From assembly GCF_003725545.1 (NCBI RefSeq), contig NZ_RJLN01000049.1, forward strand, positions 1 through 39,961: a stretch of DNA of 39,961 nucleotides, in the 5' to 3' direction. A program made the position numbers and the translations under genes. Under the pieces are notes generated by a model that saw nothing but the letters and a program-made list of their open reading frames with translations, had not been told where the DNA came from and searched no databases. This DNA comes from Micromonospora solifontis (GTDB lineage: Bacteria > Actinomycetota > Actinomycetes > Mycobacteriales > Micromonosporaceae). Of the stretch, positions 30,240 through 38,967 are shown piece after piece (position 1 is the first letter of the stretch; each line of letters starts with the position of its first letter).

Positions 30240-30980
30240 TTACCCGGCCCGGTCGCGCTCACTCCCGGCGGGCACGTGCCCGGCGACGCCCTGGATCAGC
30301 AGGTCGAGCCCGAACTCGAAGCGGACGTCGCCGTCGCCGTTCATCAGCTCGTCCAGGTGCTCCTGAAGATGCGGGTAGCTGCCCGGCGGCAGGCTCCGGT
30401 AGTAGTCGGTGAGCTGCGTCCGCAGCCGGGCCCACCAGGTCTGCGGGTCCTGGCCGGAGGCGCGGACCTTTTCCGCGTACAGGGCGCCCTCGTAGGCGTC
30501 CCCGGCGATGTAGAGGAAGAGCCGGTCCAGGAACCAGGCCGCCGGCTGCGCCGGCACGCCACCGGCCCGCAGGATGGCGAGCAGGCCGTCGGTGACCCGC
30601 AGCGCGTTCGGCCCGCTGGGGATGGTGGCCAGCGAGGCGAGCGCCAGCTCGGTGTGCGTGGCGTAGACCCGGTACGCCTGCCGCGCCACGTCCCGGACCT
30701 GCTCCCGCCAGTGGTCCGGGTCCGGCTCCGGGACGGTGATCTCCGCGCTGGCCCGGTCGACGAGCAGTTCGAGCAGCTCCTCCCGGCCGGAGACGTGGGC
30801 GTACAGGGAGGCCGGGCCGGTGCCCAGTTCCTGGGCGACCCGGCGCATGCTCAGCCCGCCCAGCCCCTCCCGGCTGATCACGGCGAGGGCGGCGTCGACC
30901 ACCGCCTGCTGGCTGAGCGCCTGTCGGGGCGCGCGGCCGCGGGGCCGGGTACGCCAGGGCGGGGCGGGCTGTTCGCTCAC
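30240..30980 (-). CDS. TetR-family repressor of the adjacent drug exporter
   Basis: This 246-residue protein has a TetR helix-turn-helix (about 45-64: MRRVAQELGTGPASLYAHV) and a C-terminal domain like the TetR_C class, longer than average for the family, with LRVTDGLLAILRAGGVPAQP and FLDRLFLYIAGDAYEGALYA. The GTG at 30980 is chosen because GGAGG lies 8 bases upstream; an ATG at 31010 is less well placed. It is divergent from a DHA2 exporter, with palindromes GAACAGTGTTC repeated between them, so it should control both in response to a drug-like ligand. Confidence 0.9.
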   Translation of the reverse strand: MSEQPAPPWRTRPRGRAPRQALSQQAVVDAALAVISREGLGGLSMRRVAQELGTGPASLYAHVSGREELLELLVDRASAEITVPEPDPDHWREQVRDVARQAYRVYATHTELALASLATIPSGPNALRVTDGLLAILRAGGVPAQPAAWFLDRLFLYIAGDAYEGALYAEKVRASGQDPQTWWARLRTQLTDYYRSLPPGSYPHLQEHLDELMNGDGDVRFEFGLDLLIQGVAGHVPAGSERDRAG

Positions 30981-31021
30981 GGACGACCTCCGGATCGGGG
31001 ACTCGAACATTGTACTTGCCG

Positions 31022-31068
31022 CGAACGCCGTTCGTTGATAGAACAGTGTTCGTCAACGAACAGTGTTC
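31022..31068. promoter_or_regulatory. Tandem operators between TetR gene and exporter
   Basis: GAACAGTGTTC occurs twice (31041-31051 and 31058-31068), 17 bases apart. The first copy is set in a wider inverted repeat, CGTTGA...TCAACG (31033-31058), and CGAAC-GCC-GTTCG (31022-31034) lies just before. The cluster spans the divergent promoter region, as expected for TetR control. Confidence 0.7.
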
Positions 31069-31089
31069 GCTATCCGATCGGGGGATGTC

Positions 31090-32547
31090 ATGACCACCGA
31101 ACTCACCGCACCGGCACCGCCGGGCGCCGGGACGGAACCGGAGGGCCACCCCTGGCGCTGGTTCGCCCTGGCGGTGATCCTCGCCGCCGAGGTGATGGAC
31201 CTGCTCGACGTGCTGGTCACCAACCTCGCCGGCCCGGCCATCCGGGCCGACCTCGGCGGCTCGCCCACCGTGATCCAGTGGATCGGCGCCGGCTACACCC
31301 TGGCCATGGCCGTCGGCCTGGTCACCGGCGGCCGTCTCGGCGACCTGTACGGCCGGCGCCGGATGTTCCTGATCGGGGTCCTCGGCTTCACCGCCGCCTC
31401 GGCCCTCTGCGCGCTCGCCGGCAGCCCCGGCACGCTGATCGCCGCCCGGGTGGCCCAGGGCCTGTTCGGGGCGGTGCTGCTCCCGCAGGGCCTCGGACTG
31501 ATCAAGGAGATGTTCCCACCGAAGCAGCTCGCCGCCGCGTTCGGCGCGTTCGGCCCGGTGATGGGGATCTCCGCCGTCGGCGGCCCGATCCTGGCCGGCT
31601 GGCTGATCGACGCCGACCTCGCCGGCACCGGCTGGCGCGCCATCTTCCTGATCAACGTCCCGCTCGGCCTGCTCGCCGCCGTCGGCGCGGCGCGCTTCCT
31701 GCCCGAGTCCCGCGCCACCCACGCCAGCCGCCTCGACCTGCCCGGCGTCGGGCTCGTCTCGCTCGGCGCCCTGCTCCTGGTGTACCCGCTGGTGCAGGGG
31801 CGGGAGCACGACTGGCCCGGCTGGGCCTTCGCCATGCTGGCCGGGGCCGCCGTGGTCTTCGCGGTCTTCGCCGGCTACGAGCTGCGCCGGCAGCGCGCCG
31901 GGCGGGACCCGCTGGTGGTGCCCACCCTGTTCCGGCGCCGCGCGTTCACCGGCGGGCTCGTCGCCGGCTTGGCCTTCTTCACCGCGCTCGCCGGTTTCTC
32001 GCTGGTGTTCAGCCTCTACCTCCAGCTCGGGCTCGGCTGGTCGCCGCTGCGTACCGGCCTGGCCGGGGTGCCGCAGGCGCTCGGCATGGTGGTCGCCTTC
32101 GTCATCGCCGGGGCGGGACTCGCCCAACGGCTCGGCCGGCGGCTCATCCACCTCGGGCTCGTGGTGGTGCTGGCCGGGGTCGCCGGGATGCTGCTCACCC
32201 TGCACCTGGCCGGCGACCACGTCACCCCGTGGCGGATGACCCCGGCGCTGCTCGCGGTCGGCTTCGGCATGGGCCTGGTGATGGCGCCGTTCTTCGACAT
32301 CGTGCTCTCCGGGGTGGAGGAGGGGGAGACCGGCTCCGCCTCCGGCACGCTGACCGCCGTCCAGCAGCTCGGCGGGGCGCTCGGGGTCGCCCTGCTCGGC
32401 ACCGTCTTCTTCGACGCGCTCGGGCACGGGGTCACGCACGCCGTGCGGCTCACCCTCGTCGCGGAGCTGGGCCTGCTGGTGGTCACGCTCCTCGGCGCGT
32501 TCCTGCTGCCGCGCCGGGCAAGGGAAGGGGTCGGCGGCGGGCACTGA
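31090..32547 (+). CDS. MFS transporter, DHA2 family (drug:H+ antiporter)
   Basis: This 485-residue protein has about 14 membrane helices. Motif A is GGRLGDLYGRRRMFLIGVL (about 78-96), the family start reads AEVMDLLDVLVTNLAGPAIR with the Asp-Val pattern of DHA2 exporters, and the motif C region lies in GPVMGISAVGGPILAGWLI (about 160-178). DHA2 proteins such as EmrB/QacA-like pumps expel hydrophobic compounds in exchange for protons. The ATG at 31090 follows GGGGGA. It is divergent from the TetR gene and probably induced by the compounds it exports. Ends at a strong hairpin. Confidence 0.92.
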   Translation: MTTELTAPAPPGAGTEPEGHPWRWFALAVILAAEVMDLLDVLVTNLAGPAIRADLGGSPTVIQWIGAGYTLAMAVGLVTGGRLGDLYGRRRMFLIGVLGFTAASALCALAGSPGTLIAARVAQGLFGAVLLPQGLGLIKEMFPPKQLAAAFGAFGPVMGISAVGGPILAGWLIDADLAGTGWRAIFLINVPLGLLAAVGAARFLPESRATHASRLDLPGVGLVSLGALLLVYPLVQGREHDWPGWAFAMLAGAAVVFAVFAGYELRRQRAGRDPLVVPTLFRRRAFTGGLVAGLAFFTALAGFSLVFSLYLQLGLGWSPLRTGLAGVPQALGMVVAFVIAGAGLAQRLGRRLIHLGLVVVLAGVAGMLLTLHLAGDHVTPWRMTPALLAVGFGMGLVMAPFFDIVLSGVEEGETGSASGTLTAVQQLGGALGVALLGTVFFDALGHGVTHAVRLTLVAELGLLVVTLLGAFLLPRRAREGVGGGH

Positions 32548-32552
32548 CGGCA

Positions 32553-32588
32553 CCCGCCCGGGCGGCGCGGCCGCCCCGCCCGGGCGGG
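32553..32588 (+). terminator. Hairpin terminator after the exporter
   Basis: Stem of 13 base pairs (CCCGCCCGGGCGG with its complement at 32576-32588) around a 10-base loop, directly after the stop at 32547 and before the next promoter region. Confidence 0.65.
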
Positions 32589-32590
32589 CC

Positions 32591-32662
32591 TGACAAATGT
32601 CATGGTCCGAAGGTGACGGTCGTGCCGGGGAACCGGACGCCCGGGGCCGGACCATCATTGTC

Positions 32663-32663
<1 letters not shown>
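32591..32663 (+). promoter_or_regulatory. Inverted repeats before the ABC/two-component operon
   Basis: TGACA-AA-TGTCA (32591-32602) continues into TGGTCC (to 32608). A related word on the opposite arm, GGACCATCATTGTCA (32649-32663), ends at the A of the ATG. The pair forms a long imperfect inverted repeat over the promoter region. GACCAT (32650-32655), 7 bases before the ATG, may be the -10. Confidence 0.35.
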
Positions 32664-33556
<893 letters not shown>

Positions 33557-33585
33557 CCGCCGATTCTCTGACACCGGAGCCCGAG

Positions 33586-34389
33586 ATGACCGTCACCACC
33601 TCGCCCGCCACCACCTCGACCCGGGCCGGGGACCGCCGGCCGCCCGCCCTGGGCGGGTTCTCGCCGGCCGTACTCGGCATCGAGATCCGCCGGGTGCTGC
33701 GCAACCGCCGCACCCTGGTCTTCATCCTGATCATGCCGGCGGTTTTCTTCCTGCTCTTCGGGCTGCCGCAGCGCGGCCAGAACCTGGACAACGGCCTGCC
33801 GGTCACCGGCTGGATCATGATCAGCCTGGCCGTCTACGCGGCGATGGTCGCCACCACCAGCGCCGGGGCGGCGGTCGCCACCGAACGGGCGCTGGGCTGG
33901 AGCCGGCAGCTGCGGCTCACCCCGCTGCGCCCGGCCGCGTACGTGGCCACCAAGGTGGCCACCGCGATGGTGCTCGGCCTGCTCGGCGTGCTGGTCGAGT
34001 TCGCCGTCGGCGCCGCCTCCGGGGTCAAGCTGCCGGTGCACGTCTGGATCGAGTCCGGGCTGACCGCGTGGATCGGCTCGCTGGTGTTCGCCGCCTTCGG
34101 CCTCTTCGTCGGCTACCTCGCCCCGGCCGAGAACGTCATGCAGTTCATGGGCCCGGTGCTGGCGATCCTGGCCATGCTGGGTGGCCTGTTCTTCCCGCTC
34201 GACATGCTGCCGCACGTGATGCAGCAGATCGCCAAGTTCACCCCCGTGTACGGCGTCGGCCAGCTCGCCCGGTCCCCGCTGACCGGGGACGGGCTGGACT
34301 GGGTGGCCGTCGGCAACGTCGCCGCCTGGACCGCCTTCTTCGGCCTCGGCGCGGCCCGACTGTTCCGCCGCGACACCAGCCGGGTCTGA
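33586..34389 (+). CDS. ABC-2 type transporter permease
   Basis: This 267-residue protein has a cytoplasmic start of about 40 residues and six membrane helices (first at about 44-61, LVFILIMPAVFFLLFGLP) in the ABC-2 pattern, with ALGWSRQLRLTPLRPAAYVA (about 104-123) as the cytoplasmic loop and LAMLGGLFFPLDMLPHVMQQ in the outer end of the fifth helix. It forms the membrane part of the exporter with the preceding ATPase. The ATG at 33586 has GGAG 7 bases upstream, 29 bases after the ATPase stop. The substrate is unknown. Confidence 0.9.
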   Translation: MTVTTSPATTSTRAGDRRPPALGGFSPAVLGIEIRRVLRNRRTLVFILIMPAVFFLLFGLPQRGQNLDNGLPVTGWIMISLAVYAAMVATTSAGAAVATERALGWSRQLRLTPLRPAAYVATKVATAMVLGLLGVLVEFAVGAASGVKLPVHVWIESGLTAWIGSLVFAAFGLFVGYLAPAENVMQFMGPVLAILAMLGGLFFPLDMLPHVMQQIAKFTPVYGVGQLARSPLTGDGLDWVAVGNVAAWTAFFGLGAARLFRRDTSRV

Positions 34390-34411
34390 CCGGCGGGCGG
34401 TGGAGGTTAGC

Positions 34412-35569
34412 GTGTTCACCGTGGCCCTGCCGGCGGAACGCGCGCAGCAGCCGGTGACCCATTGGCGGTTCACCGGCTGGCTGCTCGCCGCCGTCTGGCT
34501 GTTCTTCCTCAACATCCCGCTGCTCACCGCGCTGCACCAGGCCGAGGTCTGGCGACGGGTCCTCGGCGCGACCACGCTTGTCGTCTTCGGCTTCTGCTAC
34601 GTGTGGGTCTTCCAGTGGGCCCGGGCCCACCGGCTCGCCCACCGGGCCATCCCGCTCGGCCCGGCCTGGGTGGCCCTGGCGCTGCTGGTCGGGCTCGGGC
34701 TGGCCGGTATTCCGGGCACCGGGGGCGATTGGCTGACCACCCTGGTCTTCGTCGCCGCGGCGGCGGTGTTCCTGCTGCCGAACCGGCAGGCCCTGGTCGT
34801 GGTGGCGCTGGCGGCGCTGACCCCGCCGGTGGCCGCCGCGCTGGTGCCCGGATGGGAGGCGGAGGGCACCGTGGTCTTCGCGGTGCTGCTCGCCTCGTTC
34901 GCCATGTTCGGGGTGACCCGGCTGACCCAGCGCAACGCCGAACTCCAGGCCGCCCAGCAGGAGATCCGCCGGCTGGCGGTGGCCGAGGAGCGGGCCCGGA
35001 CCGCCCGGGACCTGCACGACATCCTCGGGCACTCGCTCACCGTGGTGGCGGTCAAGGCCGAGCTGGCCGGGCGGCTGCTGGAGCTGGACCCGGCCCGCGC
35101 GGCCACCGAGATCGCCGACGTGGAGCGGCTGGCCCGGCAGGCGCTCGCCGACGTGCGCGGCACCGTCGGGGCGTACCGGGGGGTGAAACTGGCGACGGAG
35201 CTGGCCGGGGCCCGCTCGGCGCTGGCCGCCGCGGGCATCGCCGCGGAGCTGCCGGAGACAGTGCCGTCGCTGCCGGCGGAGCGGGACGAGCTGTTCGGCT
35301 GGACGGTCCGCGAGGGCGTGACCAACGTGGTCCGGCACAGCGGGGCGCGGCGGTGCGAGATCCGGGTCGGCCCGGCGACGGTCGAGGTCCGCGACGACGG
35401 CCGAGGGCCGGCCGGCGAGCCGGGCGCCGCGGGGCACGGCCTGGTCGGGCTGCGCGAGCGGGCCCGGCGGCTGGACGCCACCGTCACCGTCGGCCGCCGT
35501 CCCGACGGCCGGGGCTTCCAGCTCCGGGTGGCCCTGCCGGCGGCGGCCGGCGAGCGGGACGGAGGATGA
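34412..35569 (+). CDS. Sensor histidine kinase (DesK/NarL-type, HisKA_3)
   Basis: This 385-residue kinase has an N-terminal sensor of about five to six membrane helices (about 22-170) with short loops, a short coiled coil (AELQAAQQEIRRLAVAEE), the HisKA_3 phospho-acceptor RDLHDILGHSLTVVAVKAEL with His202, and a C-terminal ATPase domain with N-box VTNVVRHSGA and G-box VRDDGRGPAGEPGA and GHGLVGLRERA. The lack of an outer sensing domain resembles DesK-like sensors of the membrane state. The GTG at 34412 has GGAGG 6 bases upstream; GTG at 34400 is an alternative. It follows the permease by 22 bases and is co-transcribed with its regulator. Confidence 0.92.
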   Translation: MFTVALPAERAQQPVTHWRFTGWLLAAVWLFFLNIPLLTALHQAEVWRRVLGATTLVVFGFCYVWVFQWARAHRLAHRAIPLGPAWVALALLVGLGLAGIPGTGGDWLTTLVFVAAAAVFLLPNRQALVVVALAALTPPVAAALVPGWEAEGTVVFAVLLASFAMFGVTRLTQRNAELQAAQQEIRRLAVAEERARTARDLHDILGHSLTVVAVKAELAGRLLELDPARAATEIADVERLARQALADVRGTVGAYRGVKLATELAGARSALAAAGIAAELPETVPSLPAERDELFGWTVREGVTNVVRHSGARRCEIRVGPATVEVRDDGRGPAGEPGAAGHGLVGLRERARRLDATVTVGRRPDGRGFQLRVALPAAAGERDGG

Positions 35570-35573
35570 CCCG

Positions 35574-36197
35574 GTGACCGAACCGATCCGGCTGCTGCTC
35601 GCCGACGACCAGGCCCTGGTCCGGGGGGCGCTCGCCGCGCTGCTGTCGCTGGAGCCGGACCTGACCGTGGTCGCCGAGGTGGGCCGCGGCGACGAGGTGG
35701 TCCCCGAGGCGCTCCGCACCCGGCCGGACGTGGCCCTGCTCGACGTGGAGATGCCCGGCCTGGACGGGATCGCCGCCACCGGGGCGCTGCGGGCCGCGCT
35801 GCCGGACTGCCGGGTGCTGGTGGTGACCACCTTCGGCCGCCCCGGCTTCCTGCGCCGGGCGATGGAGGCCGGCGCGAACGGCTTCGTGGTCAAGGACACC
35901 CCGGCCCGGCAGCTCGCCGACGCGGTCCGCCGGGTGCACGCCGGCCTGCGGGTCGTCGACCCGACCCTGGCGGCGGAGACCCTGGCCACCGGGGCGAGCC
36001 CGCTGACCGAGCGGGAGACGGAGGTGCTGCGTACCGCCCGGGGCGGCGGGACGGTCGCCGAGCTGGCCGCCACGCTGCACCTGTCCGAGGGGACGGTCCG
36101 CAACCATCTCTCCGCGGCGATCGGCAAGACGGGCGCCCGCAACCGGGCCGACGCCGTCCGGGTTGCCGAGGAGAACGGCTGGCTGCTGGGCGGCTGA
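35574..36197 (+). CDS. NarL/LuxR-family response regulator
   Basis: This 207-residue protein has a receiver domain with the acidic pair Asp11-Asp12, phospho-acceptor Asp57 (VALLDVEMPG) and Lys107 (FVVKDTP), and a LuxR-type helix-turn-helix (about 143-200: LTERETEVLRTARGGGTVAE and LHLSEGTVRNHLSAAIGKTG). It is the partner of the upstream kinase and most likely regulates the exporter operon. The GTG follows GGAGG by 8 bases and the kinase stop by 4. The operon ends 3 bases before a 54-base perfect palindrome. Confidence 0.94.
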   Translation: MTEPIRLLLADDQALVRGALAALLSLEPDLTVVAEVGRGDEVVPEALRTRPDVALLDVEMPGLDGIAATGALRAALPDCRVLVVTTFGRPGFLRRAMEAGANGFVVKDTPARQLADAVRRVHAGLRVVDPTLAAETLATGASPLTERETEVLRTARGGGTVAELAATLHLSEGTVRNHLSAAIGKTGARNRADAVRVAEENGWLLGG

Positions 36198-36200
36198 GGT

Positions 36201-36254
36201 GAAAGGAGGGGCCCCTTTTTAACAGACGTCTGTTAAAAAGGGGCCCCTCCTTTC
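36201..36254. terminator. Perfect 54-base palindrome, bidirectional terminator or dispersed repeat
   Basis: Arms of 27 bases with no spacer: GAAAGGAGGGGCCCCTTTTT continuing AACAGAC (36201-36227), then the exact complement (36228-36254). It lies between the response regulator and the convergent L,D-transpeptidase, whose stop codon uses its last bases. Each direction contains a run of T after a G+C-rich block, which suits bidirectional termination. Confidence 0.8.
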
Positions 36255-37131
36255 AATCCACCACGACGACGGCGGTCCCGGGGCGTACCTCGGCGAGGAG
36301 TTGGCGCTGGCCGCTGCGGGTCAGCCGGATGCAGCCGTTGGTGACGTTCTCGCCGAGGGTGTCGTCGTTGTGCCAGCTGTGCAGGCCGATGTGCGCGCCG
36401 CGCAGGCCGGTGGGCACCGCGTCCGGGTCGTCGGGGATCGCGCCGAGGGCGAAGATGTCCACCCCGCCGTAGACCTCCTGCGGCGGGGGCGTCCGGCCCA
36501 GGATGAAGGTGCGGCCGAGCGGGGTGGACTGCCCCGTCATGCCGAGGCTGACCTGCCAGGAATGGACGGCCCGACCGTCCCGGTACCAGGTGAGCCGGTG
36601 CGGCCGGCGTTCCACCACGAGCTGGTCGCGCAGCGTGACCGTGTCCCATCCGCCGGCCGGCAGCCAGGCGATCCGGCGGTTCGCCGACGGCAGCAGCACG
36701 GCGGTCCAGCCGACCCGCCGGTCGACGATCGGCATGGTCAGCGGGACGTCGCTGATGGTCGGGGCGAGGAAGGCCCGCGGCCGGCCGCCCGGCGCGTCGT
36801 ACGCGGCGATGGTGCGTTTCGGCGCGAGTCCCTCGGTGACCGGCCGGGTGTCGGCCGCGCCCGGGTCGGCGGGGAAGCCGCCGGGGGCCGGGTCGTAGGT
36901 GACCACCGGCAGGTCGTCGGGCGCGGGGGCGGCGGGCGGCACCGATTCGGTCGGTGTCGGGCTCGGATCGGCCGTCGCCGGCGTGCGGGGCGCGGCGGCC
37001 ACCGGCGCCGGCGCCGGGCTGACGGTGAGCGCCCGCCCGACCAGCAGCGCGGCCGCCAGCAGCAGCGGTACGCCGAACGCGGCGAGCAGCCAGCCGAGGG
37101 TCCACCGTGAAATCAATCGGTCAAACAGCAC
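36253..37131 (-). CDS. L,D-transpeptidase (YkuD family), membrane-anchored
   Basis: This 292-residue protein has an N-terminal membrane helix (about 11-33, TLGWLLAAFGVPLLLAAALL), a Pro/Ala/Thr-rich linker (about 38-75), and a C-terminal YkuD domain (about 165-292). The active site reads IGLHSWHNDD with His251 and VTNGCIRLT with Cys267; most members have SHGC, so the TNG variation before the Cys is unusual though the reactive Cys and Arg are kept. It would form 3-3 cross-links in peptidoglycan outside the membrane. The GTG at 37131 has no ribosome site; TACAGT lies 6 bases upstream, suggesting a leaderless transcript. Confidence 0.9.
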   Translation of the reverse strand: MLFDRLISRWTLGWLLAAFGVPLLLAAALLVGRALTVSPAPAPVAAAPRTPATADPSPTPTESVPPAAPAPDDLPVVTYDPAPGGFPADPGAADTRPVTEGLAPKRTIAAYDAPGGRPRAFLAPTISDVPLTMPIVDRRVGWTAVLLPSANRRIAWLPAGGWDTVTLRDQLVVERRPHRLTWYRDGRAVHSWQVSLGMTGQSTPLGRTFILGRTPPPQEVYGGVDIFALGAIPDDPDAVPTGLRGAHIGLHSWHNDDTLGENVTNGCIRLTRSGQRQLLAEVRPGTAVVVVD

Positions 37132-37249
37132 AAAAGGACTGTAAACGACCGGAAGCCCCGCACTCCGCCGTATCGCGGGGTACGGGGCTCCTGGTCGCGC
37201 GAGCGGTCGGATCGGGCCGGCGCGCGTGGGCCGTCGGGTGCGGCCCGGC

Positions 37250-38692
37250 TCAGGACAGCTTCGCGCCGATGTGGATGGCCACCGCGTCGTGCGCGTTGAT
37301 GTTCGCCGCGAACCAGCCGGCGGAGTCCACGGTGATCACCGGCCCGCTGCACGAGCCGTTGCTCCAGTCGCCGTGGATGACGTCGCAGTACCGCCCGGCG
37401 GGCAGGCCGGTGTAGTACGAGCGGCCGGTGATCGCGAAGTCCTCGTCGTTGATGGTCAGGTAGCCCTTGCCGGCCCGGCTGAAGGCGATGTGCTGGTATC
37501 CGTTGTCGTACCAGTTGGCGACCGCCGCGCCCTGGGTGGCGTTGTTGAAGCCGACCATGTTGGCGATGACGCGCCAGCGGTGCTCGCACTCCCAGCCCGA
37601 GTAGCAGGTGGTGTTCAGCGTCTTGTTGTTGGCGTCCGAGGGCGGGCCCTGGTCCTTGTTGCTGAACGTGAAGCTCGACATCACCGCCGGGGTGCCGTAC
37701 GGCCAGGCCAGCATGAAGGCGTTCGCCAGGGCGTACTCGCCGCGGTCCCGGTAGGTGAGCACGCCGCCGTCGCGCTGGGTGTCGTGGTTGTCGGTGAAGA
37801 CCACCGCCTTGCTGCTCGACAGGTAGCCCCAGGCCTCGCCGAAGTTCTTCAGGTACGCCAGCCGCTCGCTGTTGAACATCCGGGCCAGGTCCTTGCCGTA
37901 CCGGAACTCGTGCACGTCGCCGTTGCCGGTGTACTCGGTCGGCTGGATCGGCTCCCCGGCGCCGTAGATGACCTCCTGCACCAGGTACGCCGAGCGGGAG
38001 AGCTTGCCCTTGATGGCGGCGATGTCGGCGGCCGGCATGTGCTTGCTGGCGTCCAGCCGGAACCCGTCCACGCCGAGCGACAGCAGGTCATTCATGTACG
38101 TGGCGAGCCGGGTGCGGACGTAGTCGGTCTCGGTGGCCAGGTCGGCGAGGTTCACCAGCTCGCAGTTCTGCACCTCGTACCGGTCGCCGTAGTTGACGAT
38201 GTCGTCGTTGCCGTTGCGGCCACAGTGGTGGAAGTCCTGCGACCCGTAGGTGCCCGGGTAGCTGTAGTGGCCGTACGTCGTGCCGGCCCAGCCGGTGCCG
38301 CCGTTGTCCTGCCCGGACATGTGGTTGACCACGGTGTCGACGAGGACCTTCACCCCGGCGTTGTGGCAGGTGTTGACCATCGCCTGGAACTCGGCGCGGG
38401 TGCCCTTGCGGGACTCGATCCGGTAGCTGACCGGCTGGTAGGCGACCCACCACGGGTTGCCCTTGACGTGCTCCTGGGGCGGCGAGACCTGCACGAAGCC
38501 GTAGCCCTTCGGGCCGAGCGTGGCGGTGCACTCGCTGGCCACCGACTTCCAGTTCCATTCGAAGAGCTGGACGATGACCCTCTTGCTGCCGGGGGTGGTC
38601 GCGGCGGCCGGGGGTGCCGCCACGGTGGTGGGGACGAGCAGGCCGGCGGCCAGGCCGACGGCGAGAGCTGCCGCGCTTCGGCGTCGATGCAT
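37250..38692 (-). CDS. Secreted alpha-amylase (GH13)
   Basis: This 480-residue enzyme has a signal peptide (MHRRRSAAALAVGLAAGLLV, probable cleavage near AAA about residue 31) and the four GH13 regions: I DTVVNH (119-124), II GFRLDASKH with nucleophile Asp214, III EVIYG with acid/base Glu240, and IV FTDNHD with Asp304. It is the single-domain actinobacterial type that cuts internal alpha-1,4 bonds in starch, similar to Streptomyces amylases, and lacks a visible C-terminal starch-binding domain. AGGAG precedes the ATG at 38692. A consensus promoter and a TTGCAA-type operator lie upstream, so expression is probably repressed without maltodextrins. Confidence 0.95.
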   Translation of the reverse strand: MHRRRSAAALAVGLAAGLLVPTTVAAPPAAATTPGSKRVIVQLFEWNWKSVASECTATLGPKGYGFVQVSPPQEHVKGNPWWVAYQPVSYRIESRKGTRAEFQAMVNTCHNAGVKVLVDTVVNHMSGQDNGGTGWAGTTYGHYSYPGTYGSQDFHHCGRNGNDDIVNYGDRYEVQNCELVNLADLATETDYVRTRLATYMNDLLSLGVDGFRLDASKHMPAADIAAIKGKLSRSAYLVQEVIYGAGEPIQPTEYTGNGDVHEFRYGKDLARMFNSERLAYLKNFGEAWGYLSSSKAVVFTDNHDTQRDGGVLTYRDRGEYALANAFMLAWPYGTPAVMSSFTFSNKDQGPPSDANNKTLNTTCYSGWECEHRWRVIANMVGFNNATQGAAVANWYDNGYQHIAFSRAGKGYLTINDEDFAITGRSYYTGLPAGRYCDVIHGDWSNGSCSGPVITVDSAGWFAANINAHDAVAIHIGAKLS

Positions 38693-38774
38693 CGGGACTC
38701 CTGCGGTGCGGGGGACGGGGACGTGGGGGAGGCGCGGTGCCGGCTTCTTGCAGGACCGGCTGAAATTTTCGGCA

Positions 38775-38804
38775 AGGTTACAAGCGCGTTGCAATTCCTG
38801 TCAA
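38775..38804 (-). promoter_or_regulatory. Amylase promoter with LacI-type operator candidate
   Basis: On the minus strand a perfect TTGACA -35 (38799-38804) is followed after 18 bases by TAACCT (38775-38780). The spacer holds TTGCAA-CGCGC-TTGTAA (38778-38794), an imperfect inverted repeat reminiscent of maltose-repressor sites at Streptomyces amylase genes. The predicted leader is about 75 bases. Confidence 0.65.
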
Positions 38805-38967
38805 CGGATGGAAATGCGTCGTTGCGATCGGCGCCAGATGCGGCTACACGCGCGCCGGGGGCGGCCGGTTCGACGGACCGGCAGAGAAATTCGCCACCGG
38901 ACTCATCCGCTCGCGACGTCCGTCCGTACTGGAGGGGGAGCAGGCGCTGCGAGAGATCGAGGAGCAG

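Noticed and set aside
37153..37240. Weak hairpins between the amylase end and the L,D-transpeptidase start
   Set aside because: Stems of about 7 base pairs with large loops; not distinct from background in such G+C-rich sequence.
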